A DNA stretch of 64,000 nt from Isoptericola sp044389085. GTDB taxonomy: Bacteria; Actinomycetota; Actinomycetes; Actinomycetales; Cellulomonadaceae. Where the stretch lies: the NCBI RefSeq assembly GCF_044389085.1, contig NZ_JBIRXP010000003.1:1-64000 (forward strand), given 5' to 3'. Below are positions 19,454 through 27,736 of this stretch, piece after piece (within the stretch, counting starts at the first letter, position 1; each line of letters opens with the position of its first letter). The notes below the pieces were generated by a model that did not search any database, was not told the origin of the DNA, and saw nothing but the letters and a program-made list of their open reading frames with translations. The translations under genes were made by a program, and so were the position numbers.

Positions 19454-20473
19454 TCAGCCGACGCCGGTCGTGGACTCGCGGACGACGAGCTCCGGCTGGA
19501 ACGTCACCTGCTCGACGACGTCGTCGGGGTCCAGCAGCAGGTCCGCCGCGCGGTGGCCGAGCTGGTGCGTCGGCTGGCGCACCGACGTGAGCGGCGTGGC
19601 CAGCTCGCCCGCGAACGTGACGTCGTCGTACCCCACCACGGCCATGCCGGACGGGACCGGGACGTCCGCCGCGCGCAGCGTGCGCAGGGCGCCCAGGGCG
19701 GTGAGGTCGTTGACGCACATGGTGGCCGTGGGGCGGTCGGGGAGCGCGAGCACCTGCTCGGTGCCGGACTGGCCGCCGTCGGCGTTGAGCGTGGCGATCG
19801 TGATCTCGACCAGCGCCTCGGCGGGGTCGAGGCCCAGCTCGACGAGCGCGTCGTGCAGGCCGGCGCTGCGGTCGGCGCACTGGCGGATGGTGTGCGGCCC
19901 GTTGAGGAAGGCGATCCGCTCGTGGCCCAGGTCGACGAGGTGGCGCGCGGCGGCGGCGGCGCCCGCGCGGTCGTCGACGGCCACCGACGACAGCGTGTCG
20001 ACCGGCGACGGGCGGTCGAGCAGCACCACGCGCAGGCCCCGCCCGCGCAGGGTCTCCAGGTGCTCGAGGTCCGGCGTGGCCGGCACGACCATGACACCCT
20101 GCACACCGTGCTCCTCGAAGAGGCGCAGGTAGCGGGCCTCGCGCTCCGGCTTCTCGTCGGAGCTGGCCAGCATGAGGGTGTAGTCGGCCTCCTCGAGGCG
20201 GTCCTCGATGCCGCGGGCCACGTCGGTGAAGAACGGGTTGGAGACGTCGAGCACGATGGCGCCCGCCGTCGTGATCGTGCCGGCGCGGAGCTGGCGGGCG
20301 GAGCCGTTGGGCACGAACGCGAGGTCGTCGATGGCGGCGAGCACCCGCTCGCGCGTGGCCGGCGAGACACGGTCGGGACGGTTGAGCACGTTCGAGACCG
20401 TGCCGACCGACACCTTGGCCTGGCGCGCGACGTCGCTGATCGACGCGCGGCGGCGGGGGGCGGTCGTGGTCAT
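19454..20473 (-). CDS. LacI-family repressor of rhamnose/RG-I genes
   Basis: DNA-binding regulator of 339 residues. The N-terminal helix-turn-helix is SISDVARQAKVSVGTVSNVLNRP (starting near residue 11), with the hinge helix RQLRAGTITTAG after it. A periplasmic-binding-protein-like effector domain follows, including FLNGPH and VVGYDDVTFA. The ATG at 20473 has GAGGAG just upstream; a longer frame to 20920 is not supported. It lies between the GH42 operon and the divergent rhamnose mutarotase. All nearby promoters carry TGAAnCGnTTCA, so it is the best candidate for the protein that reads this site, with rhamnose or a catabolite as probable inducer. Confidence 0.9.
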   Translation of the reverse strand: MTTTAPRRRASISDVARQAKVSVGTVSNVLNRPDRVSPATRERVLAAIDDLAFVPNGSARQLRAGTITTAGAIVLDVSNPFFTDVARGIEDRLEEADYTLMLASSDEKPEREARYLRLFEEHGVQGVMVVPATPDLEHLETLRGRGLRVVLLDRPSPVDTLSSVAVDDRAGAAAAARHLVDLGHERIAFLNGPHTIRQCADRSAGLHDALVELGLDPAEALVEITIATLNADGGQSGTEQVLALPDRPTATMCVNDLTALGALRTLRAADVPVPSGMAVVGYDDVTFAGELATPLTSVRQPTHQLGHRAADLLLDPDDVVEQVTFQPELVVRESTTGVG

Positions 20474-20584
20474 GGTCTGCTCCTCGGGTTCGGGCGCGTC
20501 GTCGCGCCTGGGCTCCAGCGTAGAGGCACCTGGGCGCCGGGCCGGTGGCTGCCCGGCGGCGTCTCGGCTTGCTAGGTTCATCGT

Positions 20585-20959
20585 ATGAACCGTTTCACCG
20601 ACGACGGCGCAACGACGCACGTCTGTTTCGTGTCCCGCGTACGGCGCGACCGCCTCGAGGAGTACAAGGCGGCCCATGCCGCCGTCTGGCCGGAGATGCT
20701 CGAGGCCCTGGCCGAGACCGGCTGGCACGACTACCGCCTGTTCCTGGGCGCCGACGGCCTGCTGGTCGGCGTCCTGCGCACCGACGACTACGAGCGCGCC
20801 CAGCGCGACATGGCCGCCCGCGAGGTGAACGAGCGCTGGCAGGCCGCGATGAAGGACTTCTTCGAGCCTGCCGAGGGCCGGCCCGACGAGGGTTTCGTGC
20901 AGCTCGAGGAGGTCTTCCACCTGGAGTCTCAGCTCGACGCCGCGCGCCGCGCCGGCTGA
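20585..20959 (+). CDS. rhaM: L-rhamnose mutarotase
   Basis: Interconverts the alpha and beta anomers of L-rhamnose so that the isomerase receives its preferred form. The 124-residue product is close to the usual RhaM/RhaU length of about 105-125. Family features include RVRRDRLEEYKAAHAAVWPEM with the catalytic-site His, the GWHDYRLFL strand and the MAAREVNERWQAAMKDFFEP segment. No ribosome binding site precedes the ATG and a TAGGTT box lies seven bases upstream, so the mRNA is probably leaderless. The operator at 20586-20597 overlaps the start codon. Confidence 0.93.
   Translation: MNRFTDDGATTHVCFVSRVRRDRLEEYKAAHAAVWPEMLEALAETGWHDYRLFLGADGLLVGVLRTDDYERAQRDMAAREVNERWQAAMKDFFEPAEGRPDEGFVQLEEVFHLESQLDAARRAG
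20586..20597 (+). promoter_or_regulatory. LacI-type operator overlapping the rhaM start codon
   Basis: TGAACCGTTTCA fits TGAAnCGnTTCA exactly and begins at the second base of the rhaM ATG. A second dyad, GGTTCAT-CGT-ATGAACC at 20575-20591, overlaps it. With TAGGTT at 20573-20578 as -10 box, a bound repressor would cover the transcription start. Confidence 0.65.
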
Positions 20960-20971
20960 CCACCCGCGACT

Positions 20972-21013
20972 TGTCAGGCGGAGCGCGCGGCATACCGTGC
21001 GCGAGCCCTGACG
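20972..21013 (+). repeat. TGTCAGG/CCTGAC palindromic element, copy 1
   Basis: A 42-base unit flanked by TGTCAGG and CCTGACG, with the core GGCATACCGTGCGC. It begins 13 bases after the rhaM stop. Copy 2 lies inverted 19 bases further on and copy 3 is inside lutC at 56404-56449. Confidence 0.85.
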
Positions 21014-21031
21014 GCTCGGCGAGCCCGCGGG

Positions 21032-21075
21032 CTGTCAGGATCAGCGCACGGTATGGCCCGCGCCCGTCCTGACAG
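21032..21075 (-). repeat. TGTCAGG/CCTGAC palindromic element, copy 2 (inverted)
   Basis: Read on the minus strand it gives CTGTCAGG, a variable spacer, GCCATACCGTGCGC and CCTGACAG. With copy 1 it can form one long stem in the rhaM-rhaI gap. This pair is the only structure between the two genes other than the rhaI promoter. Confidence 0.85.
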
Positions 21076-21118
21076 CTCGGGGCGAGTCGGACGGCGGCGT
21101 CCGGCTCTGCTCTGACGG

Positions 21119-21160
21119 TTGACGGCGCGCAGCCGCCCACCTAGGCTATGAAACGATTCA
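21119..21160 (+). promoter_or_regulatory. rhaI promoter with overlapping LacI-type operator
   Basis: TTGACG at 21119-21124 and TAGGCT at 21142-21147 are separated by the ideal 17 bases. TGAAACGATTCA at 21149-21160 follows directly and would cover the transcription start. The layout is that of a simple repressor-blocked promoter for the rhaI-hydrolase-rhaEW-rhaB operon. Confidence 0.75.
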
Positions 21161-21222
21161 AAGCGCGGTCGCCCCGCCGGCCGCACCAGCACCGCGCGAG
21201 GGAGCGCGGACGAGGAGGAGAC

Positions 21223-22404
21223 ATGACGGCGACGACGCCCGTGCTCGACGCACGGCTGCGCAAGGCCCTCGGCGAGCAGACCATCGAGCTGCCCTCGTGG
21301 GCGTTCGGCAACTCGGGCACGCGGTTCAAGGTGTTCGGCACGCCCGGCACCCCCCGCGACCCCTACGAGAAGATCGCGGACGCCGCCCAGGTGCACCGTC
21401 ACACGGGCATCGCGCCGCGCGTGTCGCTGCACATCCCGTGGGACCTGGTCGACGACTTCGCCGACCTGGCCCGGCACGCCAAGGAGCACGGCGTGACCAT
21501 CGGGATGATCAACTCGAACCTGTTCCAGGACGACGAGTACAAGCTCGGCTCGCTCACGCACGCCGACCCCGCCGTCCGCCGCAGGGCGGTCGCGCACCAC
21601 GTGCAGTGCATCGACGTCATGCGCGCGACGGGCTCCCGGGAGCTCAAGGTCTGGCTGCCGGACGGCACCAACTACCCGGGCCAGGACTCGATCCGCGCCC
21701 GCCAGGACCGGCTCGCCGAGTCGCTCGCGGAGATCTACGCCGAGCTCGACGACGACCACCGCATGGTGCTCGAGTACAAGTTCTTCGAGCCGGCGTTCTA
21801 CCACACGGACGTGCCGGACTGGGGCACCTCCCTGCTGCACTGCCTCGCCCTGGGCGAGAAGGCCAGCGTCGTGCTCGACACGGGCCACCACGCGCCCGGG
21901 ACCAACATCGAGTTCATCGTGGCGCAGCTGCTGCGCCAGGGCCGGCTCGGCGCGTTCGACTTCAACTCGCGCTTCTACGCCGACGACGACCTCATGGCGG
22001 GTGCCGCGGACCCGTTCCAGCTCTTCCGGATCATGCACGAGATCGTGCAGGCGGACGCGCTGCGCCCCGAGTCGGGGGTGAACTTCATGCTCGACCAGTG
22101 CCACAACATCGAGGACAAGATCCCCGGCCAGATCCGCTCGGTGATGAACGTGCAGGAGGCCACGGCCAAGGCGCTGCTCGTGGACGCCGAGGCGCTCGAC
22201 GCCGCGCAGCGCTCGGGTGACGTGCTCGGCGCCAACGGCATCCTCATGGACGCCTACAACACGGACGTCCGGGGGCTCCTCGCCGACCTGCGCGTCGAGC
22301 AGGGCCTCGACCCCGAGCCCATGAAGGCGTTCGCGGCGTCCGGCTACCTGGCGCAGACCGCGGCCGAGCGCGTCGGCGGCCAGCAGGCCGGCTGGGGCGC
22401 CTGA
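21223..22404 (+). CDS. rhaI: L-rhamnose isomerase (Pseudomonas stutzeri RhaI type)
   Basis: Converts L-rhamnose to L-rhamnulose with bound divalent metal ions. The 393-residue TIM-barrel protein shows VSLHIPWD near the N-terminus, the metal-site strands MVLEYKFFEPAFYHTD and VVLDTGHHAPGTNIEFIV, and FDFNSRFYADDDL followed by FMLDQCHNIEDKIPGQI. These fit the actinobacterial RhaI form rather than the E. coli RhaA form. A near-perfect ribosome binding site (AGGAGGAG) precedes the ATG. It is the first gene of the catabolic operon; the next gene starts two bases after its stop. Confidence 0.95.
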   Translation: MTATTPVLDARLRKALGEQTIELPSWAFGNSGTRFKVFGTPGTPRDPYEKIADAAQVHRHTGIAPRVSLHIPWDLVDDFADLARHAKEHGVTIGMINSNLFQDDEYKLGSLTHADPAVRRRAVAHHVQCIDVMRATGSRELKVWLPDGTNYPGQDSIRARQDRLAESLAEIYAELDDDHRMVLEYKFFEPAFYHTDVPDWGTSLLHCLALGEKASVVLDTGHHAPGTNIEFIVAQLLRQGRLGAFDFNSRFYADDDLMAGAADPFQLFRIMHEIVQADALRPESGVNFMLDQCHNIEDKIPGQIRSVMNVQEATAKALLVDAEALDAAQRSGDVLGANGILMDAYNTDVRGLLADLRVEQGLDPEPMKAFAASGYLAQTAAERVGGQQAGWGA

Positions 22405-22406
22405 GC

Positions 22407-23384
22407 ATGACGACGACGGCGGCGGGCACGAGGGCGGACATCGTGCCGCCCGTCCCGGCGGACCCGGACGTCGCGGTCGCCGACCGCGTGCTCGCGGGGC
22501 CGCACGGCGACCTGCGGGTGCGCGTCTACCGGCCGTCGGGCACGCCCGTCGCGGGACTCGTGTGGGCGCACGGCGGCGCGTTCGTGCACGGCGACCTCGA
22601 CATGCCCGAGGCCGACGGCGTCGCGCGCGCCGTGGCCGCCGCGGGCGTCGCCGTCGTCAGCGTCGAGTACCGGCTCGTGCCGGGGATCGACTACCGCGAC
22701 CCGACGGCGACGCCCGGCTCGGACGGCGTCCGCTTCCCGGTGCCGTCGGAGGAGGTCGCGTTCGCCTTCGCGTGGGCGGCCGGCGGCGGCGCCGACCTCG
22801 GTGTCCCCGCCGGGCGGTGGTCGCTGGGCGGCGCCAGCGCCGGGGGCGACCTCGCTGCCGGGGCGTCGCTGCGCCTGCGGGACGGCGCGGTGCCGGGCGA
22901 CGCCGTCGGGCCCGACGGCGCGGTCCCCACGCCGCGCAGCGTCGTGCTCGCCTACCCGGTGACGCACCAGGAGCTGCCCGCGCCCAGCGCCGAGCTGGCC
23001 GCCAAGATCGCGGCGCTGCCGCCGGAGAAGGACTTCCCGCCGGCCGCCGTGCGCGCGATGAACGGCAACTACCTGGGTCACGACGGCCCGGCGACCTCGC
23101 CCTACGCCTTCCCCGGCGGCCAGGACCTGCGCGGCCTGCCGCCGACGCTGATCGTCAACTCCGACCACGACGCGCTGCGCTCGGGCGGCGAGGCCTACGC
23201 CGCCGAGCTCGCGGCGGCCGGGGTGGACGTCCTCGTGATCCGCGAGGACGGCACCACCCACGGACACCTCAACCGGCCCGCCGAGCCCGGATTCGCGCGC
23301 ACCCTCGCGCGGATCGCGGCGTGGCTGCACCCCGAGCTGCCTGCCGCCGCGCTCGTCGGCACGGCGCACGAGCCGCCGCGCTGA
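22407..23384 (+). CDS. Alpha/beta hydrolase (HSL-like esterase) in the rhamnose operon
   Basis: Cytoplasmic hydrolase of 325 residues. The oxyanion-hole motif HGGAFVHGD (about residue 53) and nucleophile motif GASAGGD (Ser near 143) are those of the hormone-sensitive-lipase-like esterases. VNSDHDALRSGGE provides the probable catalytic Asp and THGHLN the His. It starts two bases after rhaI and lies before rhaEW, so it is cotranscribed with rhamnose catabolism. A role in removing acetyl or other acyl groups from rhamnose or its oligosaccharides is plausible but unproven. Confidence 0.85.
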   Translation: MTTTAAGTRADIVPPVPADPDVAVADRVLAGPHGDLRVRVYRPSGTPVAGLVWAHGGAFVHGDLDMPEADGVARAVAAAGVAVVSVEYRLVPGIDYRDPTATPGSDGVRFPVPSEEVAFAFAWAAGGGADLGVPAGRWSLGGASAGGDLAAGASLRLRDGAVPGDAVGPDGAVPTPRSVVLAYPVTHQELPAPSAELAAKIAALPPEKDFPPAAVRAMNGNYLGHDGPATSPYAFPGGQDLRGLPPTLIVNSDHDALRSGGEAYAAELAAAGVDVLVIREDGTTHGHLNRPAEPGFARTLARIAAWLHPELPAAALVGTAHEPPR

Positions 23385-23448
23385 CCCTGCACCCCTGACC
23401 GCACCCACCCCCCGTCCGTCGGCCGACGGACCGACCACCGGAGCACCG

Positions 23449-25515
23449 ATGTCGAAGCAGACCGTCAACCCGACCGTGGAGGCCCTCGTCGCGCGGTCGA
23501 ACCGCCTGGGCGCCGACCCGCGCAACACGAACTACGCGGGCGGCAACACGTCCGCCAAGGGGATCGAGAAGGACCCGGTCACCGGGCAGGACGTCGAGCT
23601 GCTGTGGGTCAAGGGCTCCGGCGGCGACCTCGGCACCCTCACGGCGAAGGGCCTCGCCGTCCTGCGCCTCGACCGCCTGCGCGCCCTCACCGAGGTGTAC
23701 CCGGGCGTGGAGCGCGAGGACGAGATGGTCGCCGCGTTCGACTACTGCCTGCACGGCAAGGGCGGCGCCGCCCCCAGCATCGACACGGCCATGCACGGCC
23801 TCGTCGACGCCGCGCACGTGGACCACCTGCACCCGGACGCCGGCATCGCGATCGCGACCGCCGTCGACGGCCCGGAGCTGACGCAGAAGATCTTCGGCGG
23901 CAAGGTCGTGTGGGTGCCGTGGCGCCGGCCCGGCTTCCAGCTCGGCCTCGACATCGCGGAGATCAAGGCGGCGCACCCCGACGCGATCGGCACCGTCCTC
24001 GGCGGGCACGGGATCACCGCGTGGGGCGAGACGGCCGAGGAGTCCGAGGCGAACTCGCTGTGGATCATCGAGACCGCGGCGGCATACATCGCCGAGCACG
24101 GCGCGCCCGAGCCCTTCGGCCCGGCCCTCGACGGCTTCGGCGCGCTGCCGGAGGACGAGCGCCGCGCCAAGGCGGCCGCGCTCGCGCCGCACCTGCGCGC
24201 CGTCGCGTCGCACGACAGGCCGCAGGTGGGCCACTTCACCGACGCGGACGTCGTGCTCGACTTCCTCGCGAGCGCCGAGCACGCGCGCCTGGCGGAGCTG
24301 GGCACCAGCTGCCCCGACCACTTCCTGCGCACCAAGGTGAAGCCGCTGGTCGTGGACCTGCCCGCCACCGCGACGGTCGAGGAGATCGTCGAGCGGCTGC
24401 CCGAGCTGCACGAGGCGTACCGCGCCGACTACACCTCCTACTACGAGCGCGGCGCGGCCGAGGCGCGCGCCCGCGGCGAGGAGCCGCCCGCCATGCGCGG
24501 CGCGGACCCGGCGATCGTGCTCGTGCCCGGCGTCGGCATGTTCTCCTACGGCGCGGACAAGCAGACCGCGCGCGTGGCGGGCGAGTTCTACGTCAACGCG
24601 ATCAACGTGATGCGCGGCGCCGAGGCCCTGTCGACCTACGCCCCGATCGACGAGTCGGAGAAGTTCCGCATCGAGTACTGGGCCCTCGAGGAGGCGAAGC
24701 TCCAGCGCAAGCCGAAGCCGAAGCCGCTCGCCACCCGCATCGCGTTCGTCACCGGCGCGGCGTCGGGCATCGGCAAGGCCATCGCGACCCGCCTCGCCGC
24801 GGAGGGCGCGTGCGTCGTCGTCGCCGACCTGGACCTCGCCAAGGCGCAGGCCGCCGCGGCCGAGCTCGGCTCGACCGACGTCGCGATCGGCCTGGCGGCG
24901 AACGTCGCCGACGAGGCCGCCGTGCAGGCCGCGCTCGCCGAGGCCGTGCTGGCCTTCGGCGGCGTGGACATCGTCGTGAACAACGCGGGCCTGTCGCTGA
25001 GCAAGTCGCTCTTCGACACGACCGAGGCGGACTGGGACCTCCAGCACGACGTCATGGCCAAGGGCTCGTTCCTCGTGGCCAAGAACGCCGCGCGCATCCT
25101 CGTGGACCAGAAGCTCGGCGGCGACATCGTCTACATCTCGTCGAAGAACTCCGTGTTCGCCGGCCCGAACAACATCGCGTACTCGGCCACCAAGGCCGAC
25201 CAGGCGCACCAGGTGCGGCTGCTGGCCGCCGAGCTGGGCGAGCACGGCATCAAGGTCAACGGCATCAACCCGGACGGCGTCGTGCGCGGCTCGGGCATCT
25301 TCGCCTCCGGCTGGGGCGCCAACCGCGCCAAGACGTACGGCATCGAGGAGCAGGACCTGGGCAAGTTCTACGCCCAGCGCACGCTCCTCAAGCGCGAGGT
25401 GCTGCCCGAGCACGTCGCCAACGCGGTCTACGCGCTGTGCACGTCCGACTTCTCGCGCACCACCGGTCTGCACGTGCCCGTCGACGCCGGCGTGGCGCAG
25501 GCGTTCCTGCGGTGA
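23449..25515 (+). CDS. rhaEW: Bifunctional rhamnulose-1-phosphate aldolase/(S)-lactaldehyde dehydrogenase
   Basis: Fusion of 688 residues. The N-terminal class II aldolase/adducin domain (about 1-400) cleaves rhamnulose-1-phosphate to dihydroxyacetone phosphate and L-lactaldehyde; HVDHLHPDAG provides metal-binding His residues. The C-terminal short-chain dehydrogenase domain has the cofactor motif TGAASGIGKA near residue 435, NNAG, and catalytic YSATK with Tyr577, and is expected to oxidise lactaldehyde to lactate. The lutABC lactate operon at 56-59 kb could then use the product. The stop overlaps the GTG start of the kinase gene. Confidence 0.94.
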   Translation: MSKQTVNPTVEALVARSNRLGADPRNTNYAGGNTSAKGIEKDPVTGQDVELLWVKGSGGDLGTLTAKGLAVLRLDRLRALTEVYPGVEREDEMVAAFDYCLHGKGGAAPSIDTAMHGLVDAAHVDHLHPDAGIAIATAVDGPELTQKIFGGKVVWVPWRRPGFQLGLDIAEIKAAHPDAIGTVLGGHGITAWGETAEESEANSLWIIETAAAYIAEHGAPEPFGPALDGFGALPEDERRAKAAALAPHLRAVASHDRPQVGHFTDADVVLDFLASAEHARLAELGTSCPDHFLRTKVKPLVVDLPATATVEEIVERLPELHEAYRADYTSYYERGAAEARARGEEPPAMRGADPAIVLVPGVGMFSYGADKQTARVAGEFYVNAINVMRGAEALSTYAPIDESEKFRIEYWALEEAKLQRKPKPKPLATRIAFVTGAASGIGKAIATRLAAEGACVVVADLDLAKAQAAAAELGSTDVAIGLAANVADEAAVQAALAEAVLAFGGVDIVVNNAGLSLSKSLFDTTEADWDLQHDVMAKGSFLVAKNAARILVDQKLGGDIVYISSKNSVFAGPNNIAYSATKADQAHQVRLLAAELGEHGIKVNGINPDGVVRGSGIFASGWGANRAKTYGIEEQDLGKFYAQRTLLKREVLPEHVANAVYALCTSDFSRTTGLHVPVDAGVAQAFLR

Positions 25516-26987
25516 CGGCAGTGACGGCGGCGACGGCACGGACGGCGGCAGCGCCAGGGGCGACGGCGGCGGGCACGCTCGCCGCCGTCGACCTGGGGGC
25601 CACCAGCGGGCGCGTCATCCTGGGCCGGTTCGGCGGGCGCGAGGGGCTGCGGCTGCAGCACGTGGCCCGGTTCCCCAACGACCCGGTCCGCACGCCGGAC
25701 GGCCTGCACTGGAACCTGCTGGAGCTGTACCGCCAGGTGCTCGACGGCCTGGCGGCGGCCGAGCGCGAGGCGCCGGGGGAGATCCTCGGCGTCGGGATCG
25801 ACTCGTGGGCGGTGGACTACGGCCTGCTGCGCGGCGGTCGCCTGCTCGGCGTGCCGTACCACTACCGCGACGCGCGCACGGCGGGCGGCGTGGAGCGGGT
25901 GCACGCCCGCGTCGACGCCGCCGCGCTCTACGCGCGCAACGGGCTGCAGCACCTGCCGTTCAACACGGTGTTCCAGCTGGCCACGGACGGGCCGCTGCTG
26001 GACCTCGCCGACCGGCTGCTGCTGGTCCCCGACCTGCTCGCGCACTGGCTCACGGGGGCGGAGGTCGCGGAGCGGACCAACGCCTCCACCACGGGCCTGC
26101 TCGACGCGCGCACGGGGGAGTGGGACACGGAGCTCGCCGGCCTGCTCGGCCTGCCCCCCGGCCTGCTGCCGCCCGTCGTCGACCCGGGGACGCCGCTCGG
26201 CACCCTGCGGCCCGACGTCGCCGAGCTCGTCGGCAGGGCGCTGGAGGTCACGGCCGTGGGTTCGCACGACACGGCGTCCGCCGTCGTCGCGGTGCCCGCC
26301 ACGGACCGGGACGTCGCCTACGTCTCGTGCGGAACCTGGGGGCTGGTGGGCCTCGAGCTCGACGCGCCCGTGCTCACCGAGGAGGCCCGCCTCGCCGGCT
26401 TCACCAACGAGGGCGGCGTCGACGGGCGCACGCGGTTCCTGCACAACGTCATGGGGCTGTGGCTGCTCAGCGAGTCGATCCGCACGTGGGAGCGCGAGTC
26501 CACCGCGGCACAGCGCTCCAGCACCCTGCAGGAGCTGCTCGCGGAGGCGGCCCACGTCACCGCGCCGGTGGCGGTCTTCGACGTCGACGACCCGCGCTTC
26601 CTGCCGCCGGGCGACATCCCGGGACGGATCGCGGACTGGTGCCGCGAGCACGACCAGCCGGTGCCCGCGACGCGCGGGGAGTACGTGCGCAGCATCGTCG
26701 AGAGCCTCGCCCAGGCGTTCGCCGACGCCGTGACGACGGCGGCGAAGCTTGCCGGCCGCACCGTCTCGACGATCCACGTGGTCGGGGGCGGGGCGCAGAA
26801 CACGCTGCTGTGCCAGGCGACGGCGGACCGCTCCGGGCTGCCGGTGGTCGCGGGACCCGTCGAGGCCACCGCCATCGGCAACCTGCTGGTCCAGGCGCGG
26901 GCCCGGGGCCTGGTGGGCGGTGGCCTGGAGGACCTGCGGGCGCTCGTCGCGGCCGCGTTCACGCCGGAGCGCTACGCCCCGCGGTAG
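25512..26987 (+). CDS. rhaB: L-rhamnulokinase
   Basis: FGGY-family kinase of 491 residues that makes L-rhamnulose-1-phosphate. The start is the GTG at 25512, inside a GTGA overlap with rhaEW. The first 22 residues are Ala/Thr-rich, before the phosphate-binding strand AAVDLGATSGRVILG. GIDSWAVDYGLL, LPFNTVFQLA and VGSHDTASAVVAVP are typical of rhamnulokinases, and the C-terminal HVVGGGAQNTLLCQATAD is the ADP-binding signature. Its 3' end overlaps the convergent ATP-binding protein gene by 16 bases. Confidence 0.95.
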   Translation: MTAVTAATARTAAAPGATAAGTLAAVDLGATSGRVILGRFGGREGLRLQHVARFPNDPVRTPDGLHWNLLELYRQVLDGLAAAEREAPGEILGVGIDSWAVDYGLLRGGRLLGVPYHYRDARTAGGVERVHARVDAAALYARNGLQHLPFNTVFQLATDGPLLDLADRLLLVPDLLAHWLTGAEVAERTNASTTGLLDARTGEWDTELAGLLGLPPGLLPPVVDPGTPLGTLRPDVAELVGRALEVTAVGSHDTASAVVAVPATDRDVAYVSCGTWGLVGLELDAPVLTEEARLAGFTNEGGVDGRTRFLHNVMGLWLLSESIRTWERESTAAQRSSTLQELLAEAAHVTAPVAVFDVDDPRFLPPGDIPGRIADWCREHDQPVPATRGEYVRSIVESLAQAFADAVTTAAKLAGRTVSTIHVVGGGAQNTLLCQATADRSGLPVVAGPVEATAIGNLLVQARARGLVGGGLEDLRALVAAAFTPERYAPR

Positions 26988-27520
26988 ACCTCGCCGGTCG
27001 ACGCACCCACCGCCGCGCCGTGGGTGGCCAGGCGCTGCCGCGCCGGGACCTGCGGCGCGGCGGCGCGTGCGTGGTCGGCACCCGTGAACCGCGCCCACAC
27101 GTGCTTCTCGCCACGATCCGTGCGGTACCAGCCGACGCGGTCGGCGATCGTCTCGGCGAGGCGCAGGCCGTGGCCGCCCTCGCCGGGCTCGCGGTCGTGC
27201 GGGACGACGGGCGGCGCCTCGGGGCTGCGGTCGACGACGTCGACCACGGCGACGTGACCGTCGCACAGCAGCCGGGCGACCACGGGCGGCCGGGCGTGCT
27301 CCAGCGCGTTCGCCACGAGCTCGCTCGCCACCAGCACCATGCGCTGACGCCCGGACAGCCCGCCGACGTCCCGTGCCGGGCCGACCCGGGCGGCGGAGCA
27401 GTCGCAGGGCAGGCAGGCCTCCAGCTCCGCACGCACGTCGGCGAGGTCGTCGACGGTGCGCACGGCCCACGTCCCGACGACGTCGAGCCGCCCGACGGGG
27501 GCGGCCTCGACCGGCGTCAC
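26972..27520 (-). CDS. ATP-binding protein, anti-sigma-factor kinase type (HATPase_c_2)
   Basis: Small cytoplasmic GHKL-fold protein of about 182 residues, like the many RsbW/SpoIIAB-type regulators of actinobacteria. The N-box is ELVANALEHA and the G1 region is DREPGEGGHGLRLAE. A Cys-rich CLPCDC lies near the N-terminus. I place the start at the GTG at 27520. No Shine-Dalgarno precedes it, but AGGAGG sits before an ATG at 27540 in another frame, which encodes only seven residues (MVPDVRP) and whose TGA overlaps this GTG. It may be a coupled leader peptide. No partner sigma or anti-sigma gene is adjacent. Confidence 0.72.
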   Translation of the reverse strand: MTPVEAAPVGRLDVVGTWAVRTVDDLADVRAELEACLPCDCSAARVGPARDVGGLSGRQRMVLVASELVANALEHARPPVVARLLCDGHVAVVDVVDRSPEAPPVVPHDREPGEGGHGLRLAETIADRVGWYRTDRGEKHVWARFTGADHARAAAPQVPARQRLATHGAAVGASTGEVYRGA

Positions 27521-27646
27521 GGGCGCACGTCCGGAACCATGCAGCCTCCTGTGGCCACGGGAGATGGGTGCTTTTCCGAGGGCCGCGAAGGCGGCCTGAA
27601 CCGTCGTCGACCTTACTGCCCCGAAGGCGCTCCCGCGCGCCGTGAT

Positions 27647-27719
27647 GACCGTCGTGGTGAGCACGGCCCGCGGCACGGCCGACGTCGCCCGCCGGCCGCG
27701 GCCCGCGCTCACCACGGTC
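27647..27719 (-). terminator. Possible terminator of the pectinolytic operon
   Basis: GACCGTCGTGGTGAGC at 27647-27662 pairs with GCTCACCACGGTC at 27707-27719 apart from one bulged base, with a GC-rich 44-base interior. It starts 18 bases after the PL1-CE8 stop (27737) on the minus strand. Confidence 0.5.
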
Positions 27720-27736
27720 AGGTCAGCACCGTCGGG

